This document shows positions 25,462 to 35,269 of a stretch of DNA of 64,000 bases, piece after piece; position 1 is the stretch's first letter; every line of letters begins with the position of its first letter. Source of the DNA: Rhodobacter calidifons (GTDB taxonomy: Bacteria; Pseudomonadota; Alphaproteobacteria; Rhodobacterales; Rhodobacteraceae); the NCBI RefSeq assembly GCF_011174775.1, contig NZ_JAANHS010000003.1:62001-126000 (forward strand), written 5' to 3'. The position numbers and the translations under genes are program-made. Below the pieces are notes generated by a model that saw nothing but the letters and a program-made list of their open reading frames with translations, ran no database searches and was not told the DNA's origin.

Positions 25462-26976
25462 TCAGACCGGCAGCATCCGCCGCAGGATCTTGCCCGAGGC
25501 CGATTTCGGGATCGCCTCGATGAAGGTGATCCGCTTCGGCAGCTTGTAATGCGCCAGCTGCCCCGCCAGATGCGCCCGGATCGCGGCCTCCTCGGCCCCT
25601 TCGGTCGGCACCACGAAGGCCACGGGCACCTCGCCGGCCTCGTCGTCCGGCACGCCCCGCACGGCCGCGTCCCGGACCATCGGGCAGGTCAGCAGCACCG
25701 CCTCCACCTCAGCGGGCGCGACCTGGAAGCCCTTGACCTTGATCAGTTCCTTCAGCCGGTCGCGGATATAGACCCAGCCCTCCGCGTCAACCTCGGCCAG
25801 ATCGCCGGTCCGCAGCCAGCCGTCCACCAGAGTCTCTGCCGTCGCCTCGGGCCGATTGTGGTAGCCCAGCATCACCTGCGGCCCCCGCACCCAAAGCTCC
25901 CCCGCCTCGCCCGGCCCCGCGTCGCGCCCGTCCACCACGATCCGGCATTCGGTCGAGGGCAGCGTCACCCCGACCGAGCCCTTCCGTGCCTGCCCCCTTG
26001 GGGTTGCATGGCTGACCGGGCTCATCTCGGTCATGCCGTAGCCCTGCACCGACAGACAGCCGATCCGCCCGGCCACCGCATCGCCGACATCTCCGCCCAG
26101 GGGCGCCGCGCCCGAGAAGAACCGCTCGACGCAGGACAGGTCGAACTGATCCACCATCGGATGCTTTGCCAAGGCCACCGCGACGGGCGGGGCGGAATAG
26201 AGCGTGGGCGTCCGATATTTCGCCGCCAGCGTCAGGAACTGTTCCAGGTCGAACCGGGGCATCGTCACCACCCCCGCCCCGGCGGCAAGGTGCAGGTTCA
26301 TCAGCACGGTCTGGCCGTAGATGTGGAAGAAGGGCAGGAAGCCCACCGACCATTCCCCCGGATTGCAGCCGATCACCGCAAGGCACTGGTCCACGTTCGC
26401 CACCAGGTTCCGATGCGACAGTCGCACGCCCTTGGGCAGGCCCGTGGTGCCGCTGGAATAGGGCAGCACCACCACGTCGGTTGCCGCGTCGATGGGGACC
26501 TGTTCAGCCAGCGGCTCGCCCATCAGCGCGGTCAGGGGCGTCGCCCCCTCGGCCTCGCCGATGACCACGATCTCCCCGGCAAAGGCCGCCCGCGCGGTTT
26601 CCAGGAATGCCGGGACCGTGACCAGAAGCCGCGCGCCGGAATCCGTCAGCTGATGGCTCACCTCGGGCGCGGTGTAGGTCGGGTTGATCGTCGTGACCGT
26701 GGCACCCGCAAAGGCGACCCCGTGGAATACCACCGCATATTCCGGGCAGTTCGGCGCCAGGATCGCGACCACGTCGCCCTTGCCGATCCCCCGCGCCTTC
26801 AGGCCACCGGCCAGCCGCCGGATGCCCGCTTCCAGCGCCCCGGCGGTCATCTCGCGGCCCGAGGGGCCGTCGATCAGCACCACCCGGTCGGGATCACCCA
26901 CCAGGCCGCGGAATATTCGTTCGGTGATGCTTTCGCCGGTCAGCGCGATCGGCGGAAACGGACTTGCGTGGATCAT
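25462..26976 (-). CDS. Acyl-CoA synthetase, 4-coumarate:CoA ligase family
   Basis: 504-residue ANL-superfamily adenylating enzyme. The AMP signature YSSGTTGLPKG is at about residues 173-183. It is followed by GYGMTEMSP, the hinge region WLRTGDLAEVD, and the C-terminal catalytic lysine motif PKSASGKILRR. NPTYTAPEVSHQL early on and the overall length match the 4-coumarate/medium-chain ligase group. It activates a carboxylic acid, probably an aromatic or medium-chain one, to its CoA thioester. It lies 63 bases upstream of nothing on its own strand except the ileS end, so it may be read from ileS or its own promoter. Confidence 0.87.
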   Translation of the reverse strand: MIHASPFPPIALTGESITERIFRGLVGDPDRVVLIDGPSGREMTAGALEAGIRRLAGGLKARGIGKGDVVAILAPNCPEYAVVFHGVAFAGATVTTINPTYTAPEVSHQLTDSGARLLVTVPAFLETARAAFAGEIVVIGEAEGATPLTALMGEPLAEQVPIDAATDVVVLPYSSGTTGLPKGVRLSHRNLVANVDQCLAVIGCNPGEWSVGFLPFFHIYGQTVLMNLHLAAGAGVVTMPRFDLEQFLTLAAKYRTPTLYSAPPVAVALAKHPMVDQFDLSCVERFFSGAAPLGGDVGDAVAGRIGCLSVQGYGMTEMSPVSHATPRGQARKGSVGVTLPSTECRIVVDGRDAGPGEAGELWVRGPQVMLGYHNRPEATAETLVDGWLRTGDLAEVDAEGWVYIRDRLKELIKVKGFQVAPAEVEAVLLTCPMVRDAAVRGVPDDEAGEVPVAFVVPTEGAEEAAIRAHLAGQLAHYKLPKRITFIEAIPKSASGKILRRMLPV

Positions 26977-27039
26977 GACATCCTCCCCTTTTCAGGGAAG
27001 GATACCACGGTTTCGGCGGAAGAGTTTCAGCGCCAGGCA

Positions 27040-29958
27040 TCAGCCCAAGGCGTCGTTGCAGCGCTGGCAGGTGCCGGGGTGCCTGTGCGTGCCGACGTCG
27101 GGCAGCACTTTCCAGCAGCGCTCGCACTTCTGGCCGCTGGCGGGTTCGAACCGGACGGCAACGCCTGGCACCTCGGGCAGGACAAAGGCATCCGTTGTCG
27201 GCGCGCCGGTTGTCAGCTTCAGGCCGGACGTGATGCACAGTTCGGCAAAGCTCTCGGCATCCATGCCAAGATCGTCCCGGTCCAGGCACACCACCGGCGC
27301 GGCCTCCAGGCTGGAGCCGATCACCTTCGCCGTCCGCTGCACTTCCAGCGCCCCGGTCACCACGCGGCGCACATCGCGCAGCCGGTCCCATTTCGCCGCC
27401 AGCGCCTCGTCCCGCCAGTCGGCCGGGGTCTCGGGGAAATCGACCAGATGGACGGAGGAGTCCTCGCCCGGGAACCGCTCCAGCCAGACTTCTTCCATCG
27501 TGAAGACAAGCACCGGCGCAAGCCAGGTCGTCAGCCGATGGAACAGAATGTCCATCACTGTCCGGCAGGCCCGGCGGCGCAGGGACGAGGGCGCGTCGCA
27601 ATACAGCGCATCCTTGCGGATGTCGAAATAGAGCGAGGACAGGTCCGTGGTGCAGAAGGCGAACAGCTTCTGGAACACCCCCTGGAAGTCGTATTTCGCA
27701 TAGCCCTCACGCACCTGTGCGTCGAGTTCGGCAAGGCGATGCAGCACCCAGCGCTCCAGCTCCGGCATTTGGGCCGGGTCCACCCGCTCGGCCTCGCTGA
27801 ACCCCGCCAAAGCCCCCAGCATATAGCGCATGGTGTTGCGCAGGCGGCGATAGCTGTCGGCGACGCCTTTCAGGATCTCCTTCCCGATGCGCAGGTCCAC
27901 GGTGTAGTCCGACTGCGCCACCCAGAGCCGCAGGATGTCGGCCCCGTATTCGCCGATGACCTCCTGCGGCGCCACGGTGTTGCCGAGCGACTTGGACATC
28001 TTCATGCCCTTCTCGTCCAGCGTGAAGCCGTGGGTCAGCACGCCGCGATAGGGCGCGCGGCCCTTGGTGCCGCAGGCCTGCAACATGGAGGAATGGAACC
28101 AGCCGCGATGCTGGTCGGTGCCTTCCAGGTAAAGGTCCGCGATCCCGTCCGGGCTGCCGTCCTCGCGGTCGCGCAGGACGAAGGCATGGGTCGAGCCGCT
28201 ATCGAACCAGACGTCCAGCACGTCGAAGACCTGTTCATAATCCTGCGGATTCACGATGCCTTGCAGCACCTTTTCCTTGAATCCTTGCACATACCACACA
28301 TCGGCGCCTTCCGCCTCGAAGGCTGCCCTGATCCGCGCGTTGACCTCGGCGTTCTTCAGCAGGAAGTCCGGCGCGTCCGGCCGCGCGCCCTTCTTCACGA
28401 AACAGGTCAGCGGCACGCCCCAGGCGCGCTGGCGCGACAGCACCCAGTCGGGCCGCGCCTCGATCATCGAATGGAGCCGGTTGCGGCCGGTCGCCGGGGT
28501 CCATTCGACCAGCTGGTTGATCGAGTTCAGCGCCCGCTTGCGGATCGTGTCACCATAGGTGGACATGCCGTCATCCAGCGTCTTGTCGATGGCCACGAAC
28601 CATTGCGGCGTGTTGCGGTAGATGACGGGGGCCTTCGAGCGCCAGCTATGCGGATATTGGTGCTTGAACTTACCCTTGGCGAACAGCGCCCCCGAATAGG
28701 CCAGCTGCTTGATGACCGACACGTTCGCCGGCCCCTCCTTGCCTTCGGGCGTGATGATGTGCTGGCCACCGAACAAGGGCAGGTCGGCGCGATAGGACCC
28801 GTCCGCCTCGACGTTGTAGGTCATCGGCAGGCCGAACTTCACGCCCAGCTGATAGTCGTCATCGCCGTGGCTGGGGGCGGTATGGACGAAGCCCGTCCCG
28901 GCATCGTCGGTGACGTGGCCGCCGGGGAGCATCGGGACGTCGTAGTCCCATTCCCCATTGCCGCCCTCGACACCCCGGAAGGGATGCGCCATGACCATCG
29001 CCTTCAGATCGTCCGAGGACACATCCGCCAACCGCCGCACCATCTCCGGGCCGACCAGCTTGGCCTGCGCCAGCACGCCCTCGGCCAGCTTGTCCGCCAG
29101 GATCACCCGCTGCCCGATGGTGGCGCTGCTGTCCTCGGGCCGCCCGATGATCTCGTAAAGCCCGTAGGCGATCTCAGGCCCGAAGGCCACTGCCCGGTTC
29201 TGCGGGATGGTCCAAGGCGTCGTGGTCCAGATCACCACGTCGGTCGGTGTCCTGGTGAAGAGCGCATCCCCCGCGATCACCCGGAACCGCACCCAAACCT
29301 GATGGCTGGTATGGTCGTGATACTCCACCTCCGCCTCGGCCAGCGCGGTCTTTTCCACCGGAGACCACATCACCGGCTTCGAGCCCTGATAGAGCGTCCC
29401 GTTCATGAGAAACTTCATGAACTCGTCCGCGATCACCGCCTCGGCGTGGTAGTCCATCGTGAGATAGGGCTTGTCCCACTTGCCCGTGACCCCAAGGCGC
29501 TTGAACTCCTCGCGCTGGACGTCGATCCAGCCTTCCGCGAACCGGCGGCATTCCTGCCGGAAGGCCACGGTGTCCACATCGTCCTTGTTCAGGCCCCTGG
29601 CGCGATACTGCTCTTCGATCTTCCACTCGATCGGCAGGCCGTGGCAGTCCCAACCCGGCACATAGCGCGCGTCCTTGCCCATCATCTGCTGGCTGCGCAC
29701 CACCATGTCCTTCAAGACCTTGTTCAGCGCATGGCCGATGTGCAAGTGCCCGTTGGCGTAAGGAGGGCCGTCATGCAGCACGAAAGGCGCGCGCCCGGCA
29801 GCCGAGCTTCGCAGCCGGTCATAGACCCCGATCCTCTCCCACCGCGCCAGCCACTCCGGCTCGCGCTGGGGAAGGCCCGCCCGCATCGGGAAGGCGGTTT
29901 CGGGCAGGAAGACGGTATTGCGATAATCGATGGGCGGGGCGGCGGTATCGGCGCACAT
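27040..29958 (-). CDS. ileS: Isoleucyl-tRNA synthetase
   Basis: 972 residues, class I synthetase that charges tRNA-Ile and edits valine. HIGH is at residues 73-76 (GHLHIGHALNK), the editing domain lies in the middle with the TTTPWT block, KMSKSLGN is in the C-terminal half, and a zinc site ends the protein (CERCWKVLPDVGTHRHPGTCQRC, four Cys). The start at 29958 (MCADTAAPPIDYRNTVFLPE) fits relatives. A hairpin with a short leader frame precedes it, so attenuation of ileS is possible. Confidence 0.97.
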   Translation of the reverse strand: MCADTAAPPIDYRNTVFLPETAFPMRAGLPQREPEWLARWERIGVYDRLRSSAAGRAPFVLHDGPPYANGHLHIGHALNKVLKDMVVRSQQMMGKDARYVPGWDCHGLPIEWKIEEQYRARGLNKDDVDTVAFRQECRRFAEGWIDVQREEFKRLGVTGKWDKPYLTMDYHAEAVIADEFMKFLMNGTLYQGSKPVMWSPVEKTALAEAEVEYHDHTSHQVWVRFRVIAGDALFTRTPTDVVIWTTTPWTIPQNRAVAFGPEIAYGLYEIIGRPEDSSATIGQRVILADKLAEGVLAQAKLVGPEMVRRLADVSSDDLKAMVMAHPFRGVEGGNGEWDYDVPMLPGGHVTDDAGTGFVHTAPSHGDDDYQLGVKFGLPMTYNVEADGSYRADLPLFGGQHIITPEGKEGPANVSVIKQLAYSGALFAKGKFKHQYPHSWRSKAPVIYRNTPQWFVAIDKTLDDGMSTYGDTIRKRALNSINQLVEWTPATGRNRLHSMIEARPDWVLSRQRAWGVPLTCFVKKGARPDAPDFLLKNAEVNARIRAAFEAEGADVWYVQGFKEKVLQGIVNPQDYEQVFDVLDVWFDSGSTHAFVLRDREDGSPDGIADLYLEGTDQHRGWFHSSMLQACGTKGRAPYRGVLTHGFTLDEKGMKMSKSLGNTVAPQEVIGEYGADILRLWVAQSDYTVDLRIGKEILKGVADSYRRLRNTMRYMLGALAGFSEAERVDPAQMPELERWVLHRLAELDAQVREGYAKYDFQGVFQKLFAFCTTDLSSLYFDIRKDALYCDAPSSLRRRACRTVMDILFHRLTTWLAPVLVFTMEEVWLERFPGEDSSVHLVDFPETPADWRDEALAAKWDRLRDVRRVVTGALEVQRTAKVIGSSLEAAPVVCLDRDDLGMDAESFAELCITSGLKLTTGAPTTDAFVLPEVPGVAVRFEPASGQKCERCWKVLPDVGTHRHPGTCQRCNDALG

Positions 29959-30266
29959 GGGGAAGCGGACCTCGTATCAGGACGGGCGGTCGGAAGGGAC
30001 CAGGGACAGCACAAGAAACCCGGCGGCTGCGTTCAGCCCGCCGGGCCGGTAATTCGCAAGGAAACAACCGCGCCTGTCTGCATGGCGGGCCTTATAGACA
30101 AAGGCCCCGCTGCGGTCCAGCCCGGCGCTTGCCCCGGTTGCGGGCGACATCCGGCGCCCGGTGGGGGGGAGAGGGGGGGGGGGACAGCGACCGCCGCGAC
30201 AAATGGCGACAGCGGCCATGGACAGGGCCGCGCGCGATGCTACCCTTTCGGGGGAAAGGAGCCGCG
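29959..30266. other. ileS / DUF2237 divergent intergenic region
   Basis: 308 bases between two divergent genes. On the minus side it holds a leader hairpin and a possible 16-codon leader frame for ileS, with TATAAG at 30092-30097 as a candidate -10 box. On the plus side there is a long G-rich stretch with an 11-base G run (30173-30183) upstream of the DUF2237 gene, and GAAAGGAG as its ribosome site. No RNA gene is visible. Confidence 0.5.
30019..30045 (-). promoter_or_regulatory. Candidate attenuator hairpin in the ileS leader
   Basis: The eight-base arms CCCGGCGG and CCGCCGGG surround an 11-base loop, and on the minus strand are followed by TTTCTTGT. It is 60 bases upstream of the ileS start and there is no upstream minus-strand gene to terminate, so an attenuator role is inferred. 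A 16-codon leader frame (30083 to 30033, minus) ends inside the loop. Confidence 0.4.
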
Positions 30267-30635
30267 ATGAAACTTCCCTCCCTGAACGTCCTTGGCCAGG
30301 CGCTGGAGCCCTGCTCGACTGATCCGGTGACCGGATTCTTCCGCGACGGCTGCTGCAACACCGGCCCGATGGACCGCGGCCTGCACACGGTCTGCGCCCT
30401 GATGACGGCGGAATTCCTGGCCCTGTCGAAATACCTTGGCAACGACCTCTCGACGCCGCGGCCCGAATACGGCTTTCCGGGCCTGAAACCGGGCGATCAG
30501 TGGTGCCTCTGCGCAAGCCGGTTCCTTCAGGCCCACGCGGAAGGCGCGGCCCCGCGCGTGCGCCTTGCCGCGACCCACCAGGCCACGCTGGCCGTGGTCC
30601 CGCTGGAGATCCTGCAACAGCACGCCAGCGACTGA
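30267..30635 (+). CDS. DUF2237 family protein
   Basis: 122 residues from the ATG at 30267, with GAAAGGAG upstream. The conserved block NVLGQALEPCSTDPVTGFFRDGCCNTG, then GLHTVCALMTAEFLALSKYLGNDLSTPRPEYGFPGLKPGDQWCLCASRF split over the middle, defines DUF2237. Five cysteines suggest metal or disulfide chemistry, but no function is established. It converges on the membrane LuxR gene with seven bases between stops. Confidence 0.85.
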   Translation: MKLPSLNVLGQALEPCSTDPVTGFFRDGCCNTGPMDRGLHTVCALMTAEFLALSKYLGNDLSTPRPEYGFPGLKPGDQWCLCASRFLQAHAEGAAPRVRLAATHQATLAVVPLEILQQHASD

Positions 30636-30642
30636 CGCGCGG

Positions 30643-31179
30643 CTATTTCGCCGGGACCGGATCGGCCGCCGCGGGCGCGGGCATCGGCCGGATGCGGCCG
30701 TTGTCACGCATCAGATCCTCGATGAACAGCGACAGAAGCTGCGGCCGTCCTGTCACCCCGGCCTTGCGGTAGATCGCGTTGGTCTGAGCCTTGACCGTGC
30801 CCTCGCTGGTAGAGCGCAGCTGCGCGATCTCGGCCGTGGACAGGCCCTTGATCGCGAACAGCGCCACATCCTTTTCCGATGGCGTCAGGCCCCATTCCTC
30901 GAAGCGTTCGGCCAGCAGGTCGGCAAAGGCGCCCGAGGCGCGGCGCAGCCGTTCCTCGGCCTTGTGCCGATCGCGCAGGGCCCGCCGCAGCATCAGCCCT
31001 CCGACCACGACGCCCAGGATCAGCCCGAATGCGGCGCCGATCTCCAGCGCCTCACGCATTTCCCAGCTGATCGGGGTGGTCCGGAAGCCGACCAGCGATG
31101 ACAGGATGTCGGACACGAAGAAGAAGGCGCAGAGCGCCTGGATCACCAGAGTCGCGATATAGGGGCCCGCGCGTTTCAA
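30643..31179 (-). CDS. Membrane-anchored LuxR-type transcriptional regulator
   Basis: 178 residues. Two membrane helices lie at about residues 7-31 and 44-68 with a short loop between, followed by a charged linker helix (RALRDRHKAEERLRRASG) and a C-terminal LuxR/GerE helix-turn-helix (about 96-158: LTPSEKDVALFAIKGLSTAEIAQLRSTSEGTVKAQTNAIYRKAGV). There is no receiver or ligand domain, so any signal must come through the membrane part. It is the last gene of an operon with two exported poly-Asp proteins, 27 bases after the second, which suggests it senses or controls them. Confidence 0.85.
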   Translation of the reverse strand: MKRAGPYIATLVIQALCAFFFVSDILSSLVGFRTTPISWEMREALEIGAAFGLILGVVVGGLMLRRALRDRHKAEERLRRASGAFADLLAERFEEWGLTPSEKDVALFAIKGLSTAEIAQLRSTSEGTVKAQTNAIYRKAGVTGRPQLLSLFIEDLMRDNGRIRPMPAPAAADPVPAK

Positions 31180-31206
31180 GCGGCGACCCGATGCCGGCCG
31201 GTCGGG

Positions 31207-31578
<372 letters not shown>

Positions 31579-31620
31579 TCCGATACCCCGATCCTTGCCC
31601 CCGAACTATGTGCCATGCCG

Positions 31621-31645
31621 AAGGCCCCGGCAAGACCGGGGCCTT
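31621..31645 (-). terminator. Hairpin between the two PepSY genes
   Basis: The ten-base arms AAGGCCCCGG and CCGGGGCCTT surround CAAGA. It lies 25 bases past the first PepSY gene on the minus strand. No T-run follows, so it may attenuate or stabilise the mRNA and set different levels for the two proteins rather than fully terminate. Confidence 0.5.
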
Positions 31646-31669
31646 CCTCCAGTCCGTCAGCAGACGGGC

Positions 31670-32083
31670 TCAGTCATCATCGTCGTCGTCATCGTCATCG
31701 TCGTCATGGTCGTCGTCGTCATCGTCGTCATCATCGTCGTCACGGTCGTCATCGTCATCGTCGACCTCGTCTTCGATTTCCTCGAAGTCGTAGCGGACGG
31801 TCTTGACCTCCTTGCCCGTGCGGCCGACCTCTTCCGGATCCGCGGGTTCCAGTTCCTGCTTGATGATTTGTCCGGTTTCGTTGTCGTAGACGACTTCGAG
31901 CTTGCTGTTGCCCTTGATCGCCTCGACCTTGGTCTGGGTCGGGCCGACCTTGACCTCGACGAAAGTGTAGCCCTGTGCCAGATAGTCGTCGGCCAGCCTG
32001 TTGCCGTCGATGGCGGCAAAGGCCGCGCCCGCAGAGAGGGCGATGGCGGCAGTGTAGCACAGAAGTCTGGATCTGAGTTTCAT
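31670..32083 (-). CDS. Exported PepSY-domain protein with poly-Asp tail (first of pair)
   Basis: 137 residues with signal peptide MKLRSRLLCYTAAIALSAGA AFA (cleavage near residue 23). The PepSY-like domain covers about residues 27-80 (YLAQGYTFVEVKVGPTQTK, KLEVVYDNETGQIIKQE). The tail from about residue 100 is an Asp run broken by single Arg and His residues. Codons in the tail alternate GAC and GAT, so protein composition rather than a pure triplet repeat appears conserved. It heads the operon; two palindromes lie upstream. Confidence 0.8.
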   Translation of the reverse strand: MKLRSRLLCYTAAIALSAGAAFAAIDGNRLADDYLAQGYTFVEVKVGPTQTKVEAIKGNSKLEVVYDNETGQIIKQELEPADPEEVGRTGKEVKTVRYDFEEIEDEVDDDDDDRDDDDDDDDDDDHDDDDDDDDDDD

Positions 32084-32187
32084 TTGCGGTCTCCTTGGTT
32101 GCAGGGCCTGCTCGTCCTGGGGCGGCTGCCGCCGTCGAGGGCCTGCCCGCAGAAGGCCGCCTTTCCGCAGGTCCGACCATTGACCCC

Positions 32188-32241
32188 AGGTTTAACCTCC
32201 GCGGCCTATGCCTGCGGTTGGTGCGCATAAACCCGGGTTTA
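32188..32241. promoter_or_regulatory. Two palindromes upstream of the PepSY/LuxR operon
   Basis: AGGTTTAACCT (32188-32198) and TAAACCCGGGTTTA (32228-32241) are perfect inverted repeats sharing GGTTTA. Their centres are about 41 bases apart, close to four helical turns, and they lie 105-158 bases upstream of the first gene. A dimeric regulator, possibly the operon's own LuxR protein, could bind both; this is inference. Confidence 0.45.
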
Positions 32242-32314
32242 GGCGAATTCCGACCTTCGGACGGGAACAGCCCGCTTGACCAGGCAGACGGCGCGGGACG
32301 ACCGGAGCCAAGCG

Positions 32315-32352
32315 GAAAAGGCAGGGGCCCGCAGCGCCTGGCTGCGGGCCCC
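32315..32352 (-). terminator. Rho-independent terminator of trpB
   Basis: Perfect 12-base arms GGGGCCCGCAGC and GCTGCGGGCCCC surround GCCTG, and the minus strand continues TGCCTTTTCC. It lies 25 bases past the trpB stop. Confidence 0.85.
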
Positions 32353-32376
32353 GTTGACAGCCTGCCTGGCGCGGGG

Positions 32377-33609
<1,233 letters not shown>

Positions 33610-33668
33610 GGCGCACCCCCTTTGATCTGATTGGGTTTAGCGCTCCTGACGCGGTTCGGAAAGGGGCA

Positions 33669-33713
33669 CCGGAAATCGAACGATTTCCGGACCGATTTCC
33701 GAATGGAAATCGG
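33669..33713. repeat. Double hairpin between trpF and trpB (family B copy 2)
   Basis: The arms CCGGAAATCG and CGATTTCCGG (33669-33690) form a ten-pair stem with AA between. CCGATTTCC and GGAAATCGG (33692-33713) form a second nine-pair stem with a GAAT loop. The two stems are one base apart. The sequence differs from the other family B copies but the layout is the same. Confidence 0.7.
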
Positions 33714-33716
33714 GGT

Positions 33717-34385
33717 TCAGCGGAGGATCGGGACGCCGCCCTTCACCCCCTGCGCCGCCTCGACGAAGGCGGCGATCCGGCCCGCATCCTTCACCCCCGG
33801 CGCGCTTTCGACACCGCTTGCCACATCGACCTGCCGCGCCCCCGTCCGCTGGATCGCCTGGCCCACATTCCCGGGCGTCAGTCCCCCGGCCAGCATCCAG
33901 GGCTTCAGCCACTTGCGCCCCACCAGAAGCCGCCAGTCGAAGGTCAGCCCGTTGCCGCCCGGCAGCACCGCATCCTTCGGCGCCTTGGCATCGACCAGGA
34001 TCTGGTCGGCGACCAGCTGGTAATCCAGCAGCGGCGCAAGGTCCGCCTCGACCGCCACCCCGATCACCTTCATCACCGGCAACCCATAGCGCGCCTTGAT
34101 CTCGGCCACCCGGGCGGGGGTTTCGTGGCCGTGCAGTTGCAGCATGTCCAAGGGCACCTCGGCGACGATCCCGTCCAGCGTCGCGTCGTCGGCATCGACC
34201 ACAAGTGCCACCTTGCACAGACCCTCGGGCGCCGCGACCGCCAATGCCCTTGCCTCGGCCGGGGTCACATATCGCGGCGACTTCGGGAAGAAGTTGAACC
34301 CGGCACAGGCCGCCCCGGCCCTCGCCACCGCAGCCAGGTCCTGGGGCGTCTTCAGCCCGCAGATCTTGACCCTGACCTCGCGCAT
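33717..34385 (-). CDS. trpF: Phosphoribosylanthranilate isomerase
   Basis: 222-residue TIM-barrel enzyme of tryptophan synthesis. The N-terminal [11 protein letters not shown] contains the catalytic Cys, and [20 protein letters not shown] and the late [14 protein letters not shown] (phosphate loop) are signature blocks, with a [14 protein letters not shown] end. Its ATG overlaps the upstream LapA stop by one base. Confidence 0.95.
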   Translation of the reverse strand: MREVRVKICGLKTPQDLAAVARAGAACAGFNFFPKSPRYVTPAEARALAVAAPEGLCKVALVVDADDATLDGIVAEVPLDMLQLHGHETPARVAEIKARYGLPVMKVIGVAVEADLAPLLDYQLVADQILVDAKAPKDAVLPGGNGLTFDWRLLVGRKWLKPWMLAGGLTPGNVGQAIQRTGARQVDVASGVESAPGVKDAGRIAAFVEAAQGVKGGVPILR

Positions 34386-34738
34386 CAGCGCTTGTCCAGG
34401 AGCGCCAGCACCTCGTCCTGCGGCGGAACCGAGCTTGCGTCCTTCAATACCGCCAGTTCCCGCTCCAGCCGCGCGACTTCACGCGCCTTCCGGGCGGCCG
34501 TGACCCGATGGCCATGTTCGCGGAACCATTCCCAGACAAAGCCGATCAGCACGCCCGCGATGATCGCCGCGAAGATCACCAGGAACAGCGGCAGTTCCAT
34601 CGCCCAGGTCAGGCCGGTCAGTGCCGCAAGGTCCGGCGGCAAAAGCCGCACCGACACCGGCGCGCGATTGGCCAGAGCGACGGTCAGAAGGCCAAGGCCC
34701 AGGAGGCCCAGGAAGATCAGACGAAGATAGCGGATCAT
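34385..34738 (-). CDS. LapA domain-containing small membrane protein
   Basis: 117 residues with two membrane helices (about 5-23 and 48-70) and a C-terminal coiled-coil-prone stretch ([21 protein letters not shown]). This is the layout of LapA/DUF1049 (YciS) proteins, which in Escherichia coli act with LapB on lipopolysaccharide assembly; no such role is shown here. Position between ihfB and trpF is common in alphaproteobacteria. Confidence 0.8.
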   Translation of the reverse strand: MIRYLRLIFLGLLGLGLLTVALANRAPVSVRLLPPDLAALTGLTWAMELPLFLVIFAAIIAGVLIGFVWEWFREHGHRVTAARKAREVARLERELAVLKDASSVPPQDEVLALLDKR

Positions 34739-34809
34739 GCAGCGCGCGCCCCAGCGGTTCTGTCGGCACTATCGGCCCGAACCGGCCCGGGCGCAAGTCG
34801 CAGGGGCAG

Positions 34810-35091
34810 CTACTTGCCGTTCAGCCGGTCGCGCAGCAGCTTGCCGGTCTTGAAGAAGGGCACCTTCTTGTCATCGACCTTCACCGCCTCGCCGGTGCGG
34901 GGGTTGCGGCCGATGCGGGCATCGCGCGCCTTGACCGAGAAGGCACCGAAGCCGCGCAGCTCCACCCGGTCGCCCCTGGCCAGCGCCTCGATGATCTCTT
35001 CGAAGACCGTGTTCACGATCCGCTCGACATGTCGCTGGGTCAGGTGCGGGTTCTCATCCGCGATCTTCTGGATCAGTTCCGAACGGATCAT
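34810..35091 (-). CDS. ihfB: Integration host factor subunit beta
   Basis: 93 residues, a HU/IHF-fold DNA-bending protein. It has [26 protein letters not shown], the [23 protein letters not shown] arm with the intercalating Pro, and [15 protein letters not shown]. It pairs with IhfA, encoded elsewhere. It lies downstream of rpsA behind the rpsA terminator, the usual rpsA-ihfB order. Confidence 0.95.
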   Translation of the reverse strand: MIRSELIQKIADENPHLTQRHVERIVNTVFEEIIEALARGDRVELRGFGAFSVKARDARIGRNPRTGEAVKVDDKKVPFFKTGKLLRDRLNGK

Positions 35092-35203
35092 CAGTCGTCC
35101 CCCCTGTGGTTCGGTCCCTGGCAGGAGGCCGCCACGCTGTTGTTCTCGCAGGACTATAGCGGCAGGATTCGGGTTCGGGCAAATGAAAACCGGGACTTGG
35201 CGG

Positions 35204-35237
35204 AAAGGAAAAGGCCCCGCGTGCTGCGCGGGGCCTT
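35204..35237 (-). terminator. Rho-independent terminator of rpsA
   Basis: An 11-pair stem (AAGGCCCCGCG with CGCGGGGCCTT, loop TGCTG) is followed on the minus strand by TTCCTTTCC. It begins 32 bases past the rpsA stop and separates rpsA from ihfB. Confidence 0.88.
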
Positions 35238-35269
35238 CGCGTTCAATCGCAGGTTCAGTCGATCCCGGC

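Noticed and set aside
27140-27160. tRNA T-loop-like GGTTCGAACC string
   Set aside because: It lies within the ileS coding region and no cloverleaf can be formed around it.
29959-30266. T-box riboswitch for ileS
   Set aside because: No T-box sequence or specifier stem is visible, and T-boxes are rare in proteobacteria; the short leader frame with a hairpin is a better description.
25549-30270. Very long plus-strand open frame of more than 1,500 codons
   Set aside because: It is antisense to the acyl-CoA ligase and ileS genes, which have full catalytic motifs. GC-rich codon bias leaves antisense frames open, and its translation is rich in Arg, His and Gln without any domain.
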